Assembly: GCA_003978075.1 (NCBI GenBank)
Contig: QOAM01000134.1
Coordinates: forward strand, 1 to 16,705
DNA: 16,705 bases
Direction: 5' to 3'
Source of the DNA: Thermodesulfatator sp.
Lineage (GTDB): Bacteria; Desulfobacterota; Thermodesulfobacteria; Thermodesulfobacteriales; Thermodesulfobacteriaceae
Under the pieces are notes generated by a model. That model was given only the letters and a program-made list of their open reading frames with translations, made no database searches and had not been told where the DNA came from. A program made the position numbers and the translations under genes. Positions 7,062 through 15,366 of this stretch are shown one piece after another. How positions within the stretch are numbered: position 1 is the first letter of the stretch; each line of letters starts with the position of its first letter.

Positions 7062-10000
7062 ATGAGAGGGCAGTTTAAAGGTTGGGGGCGCTTAGGGTTC
7101 AGGATGGGAATGGTGATAGCGGTCTTCTTGGCCTGGGCGGCGTTAGCGGCGGCTCATCCTCCGGTGACCCTGCTCGACGAGAACGGGAATCCGGTGGTGG
7201 CTGGGCTCAACCCCGCAGACAAGATCGATTTCGGGAACGGGAAGGTGTATGTAGCGGGCCCTCCTTACAGCCCCAAGCAGACCTGTGGTAAGTGCCACAA
7301 CTACGACGAGATCACTAAGGCCTTCCACTTCCGGGAGGGGGTGGGGGAGACCGGAGAGCTCCTGAGCGACACTTGGTCTAGTGATCACCAGAATGATCGG
7401 AACTATAAGTACCTAGCTAACGCTTACGGACACTTGCTGAGTCCCGGGCAGTTCGGGGCCTGGTGACCTCCCTCTTACCGCCAGTTGGCGGCTAAGAGGG
7501 TAAGGGGACATCACGACGCGCCGTTTAGTGTAGTGGACAAGCCTTATTTCTTTGATGTAGGAGTGGTGGACGAGATGGCTGTCTGCTACTCCTGCCACAT
7601 GGGAGGCGGTCCGGCGGAAGGTATCGTTACCCCGAACGGGGTCATCCCTTACACCCAGGCCTCGCCGGATCCGGCCTTGGGTAATTACGATCGGGACTTT
7701 TATACCTATTCTTCCGACGATCTGATCCGCGGTTATTACAACGGCAAGTCTCCGGAGGAGGTGGTGGCGGAGATCGGGCCACCCAAGCGGCACGACTGGC
7801 AGAAGTCCGGAGTGATGGAGGCCGACTGTCTCCTGTGTCACATCGATTACGAGACGGATAAGGCTTTGGTGGGGGCTGATGGGGAACGGGTCAATCCCTT
7901 GCGTCCGCGTTTGATGATCTTTGCCGAGCGCCAGAACGGGCAGGTGGTGCGTATCTCTTTAGGGACGCCCTTTGTGCCCGGTCTGAACAGTGGAAACGAG
8001 GCCCTATCTTATACCAATAACGCCCAGAGGATGACCCGTCCTACACCTAAGCTTGCGCTTATGCAATTACCTAAGGAGATCGTGGGCGATCTCATGGAGA
8101 TGATGCACCAGGGTCTCCAGGAGGCTGACCAAGAGCTGAACGGAAGTCTGCCTTATGCCCTCTATGCCCCGCCGGATATAGTGCCGGATATCTGGACAGG
8201 TCAGGGTCTGCGGCCGGAGTTTGTGGTGGATCCTCAGGGGGCTAGTGATGAGATGGCCCGGCTAGCGGCCTCCCAGGAGAAGATAAACCAGGTCTTCGGG
8301 CGGATCCTGGCCTACCTCCAGCAGAAGGTGAACCCGAATATGGACATGAACCAGATGATGCACACCTTCTTCAACGATTTCATCTACGGATACCGCATCA
8401 AGGACGACCTGGGGCATCTCCTACCTATCCCGGTCCCATTGCGCAAGTATGTGCCGGGGCTCTTCTATACCGACTGGGACGATCCCAACGCCTCCACCCG
8501 GGACTATCTCCGGGCTCCTCTGGTGGAAGGGGAGGGGCTCCCCTATCCTGGAGGAGTGGGCTTCCACTGGTCGGCTATGATGTACGGGGTGATGCAGGCC
8601 ATGCAGGGTAATTATGCGTATATCGATCCCCAGACCGGCCAAGTGGATGTGGGCAAGGTGGAGCAGGACTACTGGGAGGGGAAGATCCCGCGGAACGCCC
8701 TGCAGATAGTGCGTCGAAAATATCTCCCCAATATGTTCAGGCTCATGCCCTCGGGTCTCCTCATGGGGTTGGATTTCAACCATGACGGGGCCCCTCTCAC
8801 CTACATCCGCATAGAAAAGGTGGGGGACGAGTGGCAGGGGAAGGTCTATTACAGCCTTAGCGACCTGGGGAACGGCACCCTCCAGCTCCCCATCTTCGGG
8901 GGGGATCGGGACAAGAATTCCTGGAAGTGGACCTTGGTCTGCGGCCAGTGCCATGTAACGCACACCGATCCTTACTCGCACTGGACCTTCGTGCGGCCCT
9001 ACAATTTGGGGATGCCGGCGGACCTGGTCAAAAACGGGGTCTACATCAACTTTACCAATGATCCCAACGCTCCGGGATACGATGTGCACATGTCGAGCAG
9101 GAAGCACGGGTGCGGCTGGTGTCACTTCCGCGACAACGGGAGCTTGAAGGACAAGCACAACATCCTCAAAGGTACGGATACGGCCCACATGGTCCGGAAC
9201 GACCTGGACAACAATCCCAAGCCCAAGACTTGTGAGTACTGTCACCTGAACGGTGGAGATCCGGAGGCCCCGAATCCGGCGGCGGCGCACGCCCGGAAGT
9301 TTGGGGAGACGGCCAGCCAGCACCTGGCCAAGATCGCCTGTGAGGTTTGTCATGCCCCTTACAAGAAGCTCTGGACCTTCCGGGCCTTTGATGACTCTCT
9401 GGGCTACTACATCAACTTCGACAATCGCGGGGGGCCTTTACTTCCTCCCATGGGGCAGGGTCAGATGACCGCCTTTCCGCCTTATTACGCCCTGAATCCC
9501 GTCTACGGAGCCTCCCCAGGGTACGGTATCCCCCATCTTCAGATGCTTGCCCAGCATATTGATGCTGACGGGCACGGGGTGGAGCCCATGGACTATGTGG
9601 CCCAGATGGTGGACTACTTCAACCCTCTGAGCGAGTCTGATCCTGGAAAGTTGGTGGGAGGGTTTTTCACCAACCCGCGCTTCGACTTCTGGCATCTTTT
9701 CATCGACGAGTTTATAGAGTGGCAGAAGCAGACTACGGGAGTGCCGGTGACCTTCCAGCCTCCCTACACTAACGAGAAATTTCCGCCTCTCTATTACGCC
9801 AACGGCCGCAACGGTTATCCGCAGATCGTCATCGGAAACCCGGTTACCGTACTTACCTGGGTGGACACCAACGCCTGTGTGGAGGGGTGCCAGGGAGACC
9901 AGGCCTGTATTGAGGCCTGTGCTAAACTGCCTTACGGCGGGGCCAAGGTTATGTATCTGAGGGAGATCAATCCCGTGGTGGATCACTACGAGGCGCCGGC

Positions 10001-11066
10001 TAAGTGGCCGGGATATCCGCCACAGGTTTTGGCCAACATCGGGCCCAATGATCCGGCCTACCGCCACGATCCGCTGGTGGGGAAGGTGGTGCTCAAGAAC
10101 GGATATGTCATCTACGACCACACCGGGGATATGTTCCCGGACCTCTGGTGGCCGGAGGATGTGCAGGCGGTGCGGGAGCTCCTGATAAGGGTACTGAAGG
10201 CTGAAGGAGAGAGGAATCCCAACCCGGTGCTCTTCATGGCGGCCCACTTCTTCTCCGACACCCATGTGATCAAGCCCGCGGATCAGGCCCTGGGGGCCAA
10301 GTCCTGCTTCGACTGTCACGGAGAGGTGAAGAAGGGGCAGCCCGGGGCTCATCGGATTACGGATCGGATTATCGTTTTCCTCCCCTGGGCTCCTAAGTGG
10401 TTCCAGGAGCAGTACCGCTTACTCAAGTGGGATCCGGAAAACGGCCTGCAGGTGAACAATCCCAACGGGTTCTTCGTGGTAGATCCGGAAGTGTATTACA
10501 TCAAACCTATAGAGGCCAACGGGTTGAGCGTCCTGGGGGCTAGGGAAGAGGAGATCCTGGAGCACAGCCGGCACCATGCGGAGGAGCTCTTCTACCTCAT
10601 CTCTTACCCGGCCAGGGGGGAGGAGATCGAAGAAATCGCTCCTTACCTCTCGGCCCAGGAGAGAGAGATGGAGTTCGAGAAGCAACTGGTGAACGGTCCT
10701 TGGGATGATCGGATGTTCTACTACATCCCGGCGGGGTTCGAGCTGGTGGCCTGCGGCATTACTCCCAACAAGGAGAAGGTTGCGCTGGCCAGGAGGGGGT
10801 ATGATCCGCGGGGTCGGGTGTTTGAGGCCTATGTGGCTAAGATAGAGTTCAAGGACGCTGCTCCAAGTGCCTATTACATCCGCATCCCCTTTGAGGGAAG
10901 CAAGCCGGTGATCTGGACTCGCGAAGCGGACAAGGGGCCTTTCCACAGGGATAACTCGGCTCAGATCCTGGCCTACGAAGGGGCTTATGTCCTGGTGCGG
11001 GTTACCCATCCGGGTGAGTTTGTGGCCGTGGATCCTAACGTGAACGGGAGCTATCCCCTCTTCTGA
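7062..11066 (+). CDS. Selenocysteine-containing octahaem c-type cytochrome, secreted (UGA at codon 135 read as Sec)
   Basis: Read through the in-frame TGA at 7464-7466, this is a 1334-residue precursor. ATG 7062 follows AAGGAGGG; an earlier in-frame ATG at 6987 lacks a signal-like start. A signal peptide (hydrophobic MGMVIAVFLAWAALAAA) ends near residue 33. Haem sites CxxCH begin at C75, C175, C256, C627, C684, C724, C760 and C1082: only the first precedes residue 135. A haem-free stretch spans about 261-626, a CxxxC-x5-CxxxC cluster sits at 939-953, and a haem-free C-terminal domain follows 1086. Codon use and chemistry are the same on both sides of the TGA. The downstream part alone would have a TTG start inside a hairpin loop, no ribosome site and no export signal, which a c-type cytochrome needs. 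Third gene of the porin-cytochrome operon. Alternative: a nonsense mutation or sequencing error. Confidence 0.82.
7464..7500 (+). promoter_or_regulatory. Candidate bacterial SECIS element (UGA plus 3' hairpin)
   Basis: TGA at 7464-7466 is followed by CCCTCTTA (7470-7477) and CCGCC (7478-7482), loop AGTT (7483-7486), GGCGG (7487-7491), one bulged C (7492), and TAAGAGGG (7493-7500). All 13 pairs are Watson-Crick. Sixteen nucleotides separate the UGA from the apical loop, close to the 17 of E. coli fdhF. The loop has G at its second position followed by U, as SelB recognition needs. The unusual point is the bulge: a C on the 3' side rather than a U on the 5' side. Confidence 0.8.
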
Positions 11067-11094
11067 TCCTCCGGTGTCCGCCTGGAGACCGACC

Positions 11095-11122
11095 GGCCGG
11101 GGGTTACCCCCCGGCCTTTTTT
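11095..11122 (+). terminator. Intrinsic terminator of the porin-cytochrome operon
   Basis: GGCCGGGGG (11095-11103), loop TTAC, CCCCCGGCC (11108-11116): a perfect 9-bp GC stem followed at once by TTTTTT (11117-11122). It lies 28 nt after the cytochrome stop codon. The convergent mnmA gene ends inside the T-run (its TAA is 11123-11121), so the stem also lies just beyond mnmA, but that side lacks a T-run. Confidence 0.93.
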
Positions 11123-12167
11123 ATGGGGTCGAGATCCAGCTCGGGAAGGGGGCCGGTTCGGGGAGGATTTCTCCTCCTCCGAGGACCAGATCCTCGCGGT
11201 AAAAGACGGCAAATTGTCCGGGGGCCACCGCCCGCTGAGGCCTCTCAAAGATCACCCGAAAGATTCCTCCGCCCAGAGGTTCTATCCGGGCTGGTGCTTC
11301 CCGATGCCGGTAGCGCAGGCGCACCGCGGCCTCAAAGGGCCTTTCCGGATCCAAGGGGTAGAGGAAGTTGACCCTTCCCACCCGCAGGGTGCGCCGCAGG
11401 AGATGTCGCTTCTCCCCCACAATCACCCGGTTGTGCTCCGGATCCAAGGCTACTACATAGTAGGGTTTCCCCAGGCGAAGTCCCAGCCCCCGGCGCTGTC
11501 CCACCGTGTAGGCAAAAAGGCCCCGGTGCTTTCCCACCACCCGCCCGTTCACGGTCACCATCTCCCCCTCAGGGGCCTCCACTACCCGGAAGAGTTCCCG
11601 ATAATCCCCTCTGACGAAGCAGACCTCCCGACTTTCCGGAGCGGTAAAGGGGAAGAGACCAATCCGCGCTGTCTCCCGGAGGATCTCCTCCTTGGAGAGA
11701 TCCCCCAAGGGAAAGAGGATCTGGGAGAGGACCTCCTGCGGAAGCTGGTGCAAGAAATAGCTCTGGTCCTTTTGAAGATCTCGAGCCTTGTAGAGAAGAT
11801 AGTGGCTGGTAGCTGGATCGTAGCGCAGGCGGGCGTAATGGCCGGTGGCTAGTTTTTCTGCCCCCAGTTGCCGAGCGGCTTCAAGGAGCAGGCCGAATTT
11901 TATCTCGCGGTTACAAATCACGCAGGGATTAGGGGTAAGCCCCTGCAAATAGGCCTCGCGAAAGTAGCAGATCACCCGCCTCGCGAAATCCTCCCGCAGG
12001 TCTATTATTTCCAAGGGCAGGCCCAGGGCCTGGGCCACAGAGCGGGCCCTTGGAGAGGTGTCTTCAGGAAAGAGCCGGGCGTGGAGCAGGAGGACACGGT
12101 GGGTGCGGGAGAGTAGCCAAGCGGCATAGGCGCTATCCACGCCCCCAGAGATGGCTACAGCGATCAT
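11121..12167 (-). CDS. mnmA: tRNA-specific 2-thiouridylase
   Basis: Uses ATP and a sulfur relay to convert U34 to 2-thiouridine in the tRNAs for Glu, Gln and Lys. The 348-residue product has the PP-loop SGGVDS (7-12) that binds ATP, and the two catalytic cysteines: C82 in NPCVICNREIKF and C183 in SREVCFV. The FAYTVGQRRGLGL and PYYVVALD segments of the central domain are also typical. ATG 12167 overlaps the TGA of the preceding ferredoxin gene by 4 nt, so the two are translationally coupled. The extra CxxC at 82-85 (C82, C85) is a feature to note, since some thiolases of this group bind an Fe-S cluster. Identification is secure. Confidence 0.96.
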   Translation of the reverse strand: MIAVAISGGVDSAYAAWLLSRTHRVLLLHARLFPEDTSPRARSVAQALGLPLEIIDLREDFARRVICYFREAYLQGLTPNPCVICNREIKFGLLLEAARQLGAEKLATGHYARLRYDPATSHYLLYKARDLQKDQSYFLHQLPQEVLSQILFPLGDLSKEEILRETARIGLFPFTAPESREVCFVRGDYRELFRVVEAPEGEMVTVNGRVVGKHRGLFAYTVGQRRGLGLRLGKPYYVVALDPEHNRVIVGEKRHLLRRTLRVGRVNFLYPLDPERPFEAAVRLRYRHREAPARIEPLGGGIFRVIFERPQRAVAPGQFAVFYREDLVLGGGEILPEPAPFPSWISTP

Positions 12168-12586
12168 AAGAGTTCGCGCTCAAGGCGCACCTCCATGGCC
12201 CGCACCACGCAGGCCGTCACACAGAGCTCGCAGGCACTGCAGCGGTCGGGATCGAAGATCACCTCCATGCTCTCTCGGTTGACATAAAGGGCTCCGGTAG
12301 GACAGACCGCGGTGCAAGAGCCGCAGTGGATGCACAGCTCCTCCCGGCGACGGATCTCCTGGCCGATGGGTTTGACCTCCACCCCTAGATCACGCAGGTA
12401 CTGCAGTCCCCGGGACACATTTTTAGGATGTCCGGAGAGCTCCATCACCATGATACCTTCTTTGCCGGGGAGAATGGTGGCTTTGAGGATATTAAAGGAG
12501 AGATCGAAGTCTTTGACCAGCCGCCAGACGATAGGCTGGTCCACCACCTCCGCGGGAAAGCGCAACACCAGCCCTCTTTTAAACAT
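12164..12586 (-). CDS. NIL-domain ferredoxin with two [4Fe-4S] sites
   Basis: A 140-residue cytoplasmic protein. Residues 1-75 fit the NIL domain (a small ferredoxin-like fold also found at the end of MetN and in homocysteine-forming sulfur-transfer systems). Residues 80-130 hold two cluster motifs, C85-C88-C91-C95P and C116-C119-C122-C126, the second lacking the usual proline. Related NIL-ferredoxins work with DUF39 proteins that turn aspartate semialdehyde into homocysteine, but no DUF39 gene is in this window. Here it lies between a YcaO protein (8-nt overlap) and mnmA (4-nt overlap), so a role in electron or sulfur supply to one of them is plausible but unproven. Confidence 0.88.
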   Translation of the reverse strand: MFKRGLVLRFPAEVVDQPIVWRLVKDFDLSFNILKATILPGKEGIMVMELSGHPKNVSRGLQYLRDLGVEVKPIGQEIRRREELCIHCGSCTAVCPTGALYVNRESMEVIFDPDRCSACELCVTACVVRAMEVRLERELL

Positions 12587-14333
12587 GGGCTTCCTCCTCG
12601 CGCTTCAGGAGCTTTTCGCACCACCTTAAACCCTCCCGGGCGGTCTGCAAAGTAGGGTCAAGGGTCAGGGCCTTTTCAAAGAAGTCCCGGGCCTCCTCAG
12701 GGGATCCCATTTCCTTGAGGCACCACCCCAGGTTGGCCAGGTCCACGGCTGAGCCTGGATTGAGTTCCACGGCCCGGAAGAAGGCCACCAGGGCCTTGGC
12801 ATATTCTCTCAGCCGAAAGTAGGCCCGTCCGGCCAGATTCCAGAGCTCGGGAAATTCCTCCCAGGAAAGTCCCTCCTCCGCGGCTTTAAGGGCCTCTGAG
12901 GGCCGTTCCGCCCGCAGATAGACCTCGGCGAGATGGGCGTAAATCGCCGGACGATCGGCGGCCTCTGGAGAAAGCTCCAAGGCCCGGCGCAGGGCGTTTA
13001 TGGCCCCCTCCGGGTCTCCGGCTTGGGAAAGGAGACGTCCTAAGTAGGCCCAGGTGTAATAACGCGCCGGGGCCTCCTCCACTATTTGCCGGAGAAGGGG
13101 AAGAGCCCTTTCCCGGGGGAGGTAAAGGGCCACCACCCGGGTGAGGTGGTAAAGGGGGGAGATCCTGGTCCTTTCGCGGAAGAGAAGACCGGGGACTACC
13201 GCGTAAACCGCGGGAAGATCCAGCCGGGGGTGGGTGAGGTCCACCAGAAAGAGCTTGTAACCCCGTTCTTCTAGCTCCCGGGCCAGGCGCCGGAGTTCCT
13301 CGCGGTGATCCGAGGCGGAGATATCGGGAAGCTCGGAAAGATCCACCTCACCGGCCTTCTCCACCACGTAGGAGGCCTGGGTCAGATCCCCGAACTTGGG
13401 AAGGGCGCTCTCTAGATACCTTCCCTCGGTATCAAAGTCTCCGGCCAGCTGGGCCATCTCCGTGAGGGTCCGAACCAGGGCCCTTTCTGGGCTGGTTCCG
13501 GTGCCGGAGACATAGACGATCTCGCTGCGCTGAGGGTAGGTGGAGGGGTCCAAGGCCAAAGCCGCTACCGTGGGCGCAGGCATGCCGTAGGTCATGTCCC
13601 GGATCCACAGGCGGATCCCCAGACGCTCGAAACAGCGGCAGAGGCAGTCTCCCTCACCGGTGATGGAGGAGCGCCGGATCTCCGGCATGGGGCTCCGCAG
13701 GCGGTGGGAGAGGGCGGAAACATGTCGCTCAATGAGTTCACAGGTGGCCTGCACCCCGGCTTCGGCATAGGTATTCCCGGCAGCGGAGCCGTTGTATTCG
13801 TAAAGGAGCCAGAACCAGAAAAAGGGGATCTTTCTCCACCGGTTTTCCGCCACGGAAAGGGCCGGGGCCAATTGAAAGGGGATCTCCGGGAGGAGTTTCT
13901 CTACATAGGCGCGCAACCGGGGATCCCCCTCGGGGTCCTCGAGGGAGTCCAAGAGCTCGACCGGGCTTAGGGCCTCCTCCATCTGGGAGAGGGGCACCAC
14001 AGGCTCGTCCTGCATCCTCCGCACGTAGGAAAAGAGGGAGAACCGCTCTACCAGCTCCATGAGAGCGCTGGCCCGGGAAAGGGCCTCCGTAGCCCCCTTT
14101 CCCATTTGCTTGAATTTCCCGGTAACCTGTTGCCCTTCTACATCGTAAAGGCTCAGGTAGACTGGGATGCCCAGGCGACCTTGGTCCACACGCTCCAATC
14201 CCCGCAGGATTTTAAGGCCCGAGGCCGCAAGCTGCTCCTCCACCCAGGCGATGGTCTCCTCCGGAGGACGGCTTTTATCGGCAACCCTTTTGGGAGAGGC
14301 CTCCTCCCAAAGTTTTTTTGTGAATTCCTTCAT
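12579..14333 (-). CDS. YcaO-domain protein with C-terminal TPR repeats
   Basis: YcaO proteins use ATP to activate peptide backbone amides, giving azolines or thioamides; in E. coli YcaO is linked to methylthiolation of ribosomal protein S12. The 584-residue product has the ATP-binding signatures: KGATEALSRASALMELVERFS region (79-99, E93 and E96), CELIERHVSA (E199, E202), SPERALVRTLTEMAQ (281-295) and FLVDLTHPRLDLPAVY (362-377). About four tetratricopeptide repeats follow (425-575), with the typical W/L-G-Y-A-F-A-P pattern, presumably for binding a partner. No precursor peptide or TfuA gene is visible, so the substrate may be a housekeeping protein or RNA-related factor rather than a natural product. 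First gene of the operon with NIL-ferredoxin and mnmA. Confidence 0.9.
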   Translation of the reverse strand: MKEFTKKLWEEASPKRVADKSRPPEETIAWVEEQLAASGLKILRGLERVDQGRLGIPVYLSLYDVEGQQVTGKFKQMGKGATEALSRASALMELVERFSLFSYVRRMQDEPVVPLSQMEEALSPVELLDSLEDPEGDPRLRAYVEKLLPEIPFQLAPALSVAENRWRKIPFFWFWLLYEYNGSAAGNTYAEAGVQATCELIERHVSALSHRLRSPMPEIRRSSITGEGDCLCRCFERLGIRLWIRDMTYGMPAPTVAALALDPSTYPQRSEIVYVSGTGTSPERALVRTLTEMAQLAGDFDTEGRYLESALPKFGDLTQASYVVEKAGEVDLSELPDISASDHREELRRLARELEERGYKLFLVDLTHPRLDLPAVYAVVPGLLFRERTRISPLYHLTRVVALYLPRERALPLLRQIVEEAPARYYTWAYLGRLLSQAGDPEGAINALRRALELSPEAADRPAIYAHLAEVYLRAERPSEALKAAEEGLSWEEFPELWNLAGRAYFRLREYAKALVAFFRAVELNPGSAVDLANLGWCLKEMGSPEEARDFFEKALTLDPTLQTAREGLRWCEKLLKREEEAHV

Positions 14334-14434
14334 GGAAAGACCCTCTGAGGCCTCGGAGAGAGGCCCTTTTTCGTTAGGGCTTCGCCCTTCTCGAGTTTCT
14401 TTCCCACCGGAGAAAGGGCTTTTCCGGCAAGCCA
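14334..14434 (-). promoter_or_regulatory. Structured 5' leader of the ycaO operon: four consecutive hairpins
   Basis: Read on the minus strand from the inferred start near 14434, four stems follow one another: GGCTT/AAGCC (14433-14417), CTTTCTC/GGGAAAG with loop CGGT (14416-14399), AGGGC/GCCCT with loop GAA (14388-14376), and GGCCTC/GAGGCC with loop TCTCC (14365-14349). The last lies directly before the purine-rich GAGGG that serves as ribosome site. No known riboswitch class is recognised by eye. On the plus strand the 14349-14371 stem plus T5 also looks terminator-like. Confidence 0.5.
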
Positions 14435-14440
14435 GGATCC

Positions 14441-14469
14441 ATTATAGCCTCAGGTTAAGGGCAAATCGA
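14441..14469 (-). promoter_or_regulatory. Promoter of the ycaO-ferredoxin-mnmA operon
   Basis: On the minus strand a perfect TATAAT -10 box lies at 14446-14441. Seventeen bases upstream is TCGATT (14469-14464), only a partial -35 match (3 of 6). The perfect -10 box in a divergent intergenic region makes this the likely start of the minus-strand operon. Confidence 0.55.
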
Positions 14470-14541
14470 GGCCTAGCCGAAGACGAATCTTTTGGGAGGC
14501 AGTTGCACAGGGCCCTGAAATACCTTAAATAAAGGGGTGGG

Positions 14542-15366
14542 ATGAAACCCAGGGCCTTGGTCCTTTCGGGGTACGGGATTAACTGTGAGCGGGAGACGGC
14601 CTATGCCTTGCAGCTGGCCGGGGCCGAGGCGGAGATTGTCCACTTCTCGGCCCTCCTTTACGGGGAAAAGCATTTAAGAGACTATCACCTCCTCTGTTTC
14701 CCCGGGGGGTTTCTCGACGGGGACCACCTAGGGGCGGCCCAGGCTGCAGCTCATCGCCTACGTCACGCGCGGGTGGAGGGTTCTGGAGAAAGGCTCCTTG
14801 AGCAGATCCTGGAATTTATCGAGGCCGGCAAGCTGGTGATAGGGATCTGCAACGGCTTTCAGCTCTTAGTGAAGCTGGGGCTGCTCCCGGCCCTAGGGGG
14901 GCGCTACGGGGAACGCCTGGTAAGCCTCACTTACAACGATTCCGGCCGCTTTGAGGATCGCTGGGTGTACCTGCGGGTCAACCTGGATTCCCCTTGCGTT
15001 TTCACCCGCGGTCTTTCCGGGCCGCTTTACTTCCCGGTGCGTCATGGAGAGGGCAAGTTCGTGGTGCGGGAGGAGGCTGTGCTGCAGGAGTTGGTTCGCC
15101 AGAAACAGATTGTCCTCCAGTACGCCCACCCTCAGAGCGGCTCCCCTACCCAGGAATATCCCTACAATCCCAACGGCTCCGTGGAGGCTATTGCCGGGAT
15201 ATGTGACCCGAGCGGGCGCGTCTTTGGTCTCATGCCTCATCCCGAGGCCTTCCATCATTTGACCAACCACCCCCGCTGGACCCGGGAGGCCGTGCCCCTG
15301 GAGACCCCGGGACTCAGGCTCTTCAAAAATGCGGTGGCCTACCTGCGCGAAACCCTCCTCTCATGA
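14542..15366 (+). CDS. purQ: Phosphoribosylformylglycinamidine synthase I (glutaminase subunit)
   Basis: Glutaminase subunit of FGAM synthase, fourth step of purine synthesis: releases ammonia from glutamine for PurL. The 274-residue product is a class I glutamine amidotransferase: nucleophile C103 in GICNGFQ, histidine and glutamate of the triad H233 and E235 in MPHPEAFHH, and the N-terminal LVLSGYGINCERET. PFPVRHGEGKF-like and NPNGSVEAIAGI segments are typical of PurQ. The length exceeds the roughly 225 of the Bacillus type and fits the longer archaeal/deltaproteobacterial form. Start ATG 14542 follows AAAGGGGTGGG. No convincing promoter is visible; TTGCAC (14503) lies too close to the start for a normal leader. 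tatC overlaps its end by 4 nt. Confidence 0.94.
   Translation: MKPRALVLSGYGINCERETAYALQLAGAEAEIVHFSALLYGEKHLRDYHLLCFPGGFLDGDHLGAAQAAAHRLRHARVEGSGERLLEQILEFIEAGKLVIGICNGFQLLVKLGLLPALGGRYGERLVSLTYNDSGRFEDRWVYLRVNLDSPCVFTRGLSGPLYFPVRHGEGKFVVREEAVLQELVRQKQIVLQYAHPQSGSPTQEYPYNPNGSVEAIAGICDPSGRVFGLMPHPEAFHHLTNHPRWTREAVPLETPGLRLFKNAVAYLRETLLS

Noticed and set aside
7464..7466. TGA read as tryptophan by an alternative genetic code
   Set aside because: TGA ends several genes here in normal positions (HAD tail, truA, the ferredoxin gene, and this cytochrome at 11064), so the code uses TGA as stop. A local recoding signal is the better reading.
7485..11066. Separate cytochrome gene starting at TTG 7485
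   Set aside because: The TTG is in the apical loop of the hairpin, has no ribosome site, and would give a c-type cytochrome with no export signal. The same frame upstream supplies the signal peptide and first haem site.
11064..11066. Second UGA of the cytochrome as another selenocysteine
   Set aside because: Only a weak stem follows, and the frame runs directly into the intrinsic terminator, so this is the true stop.
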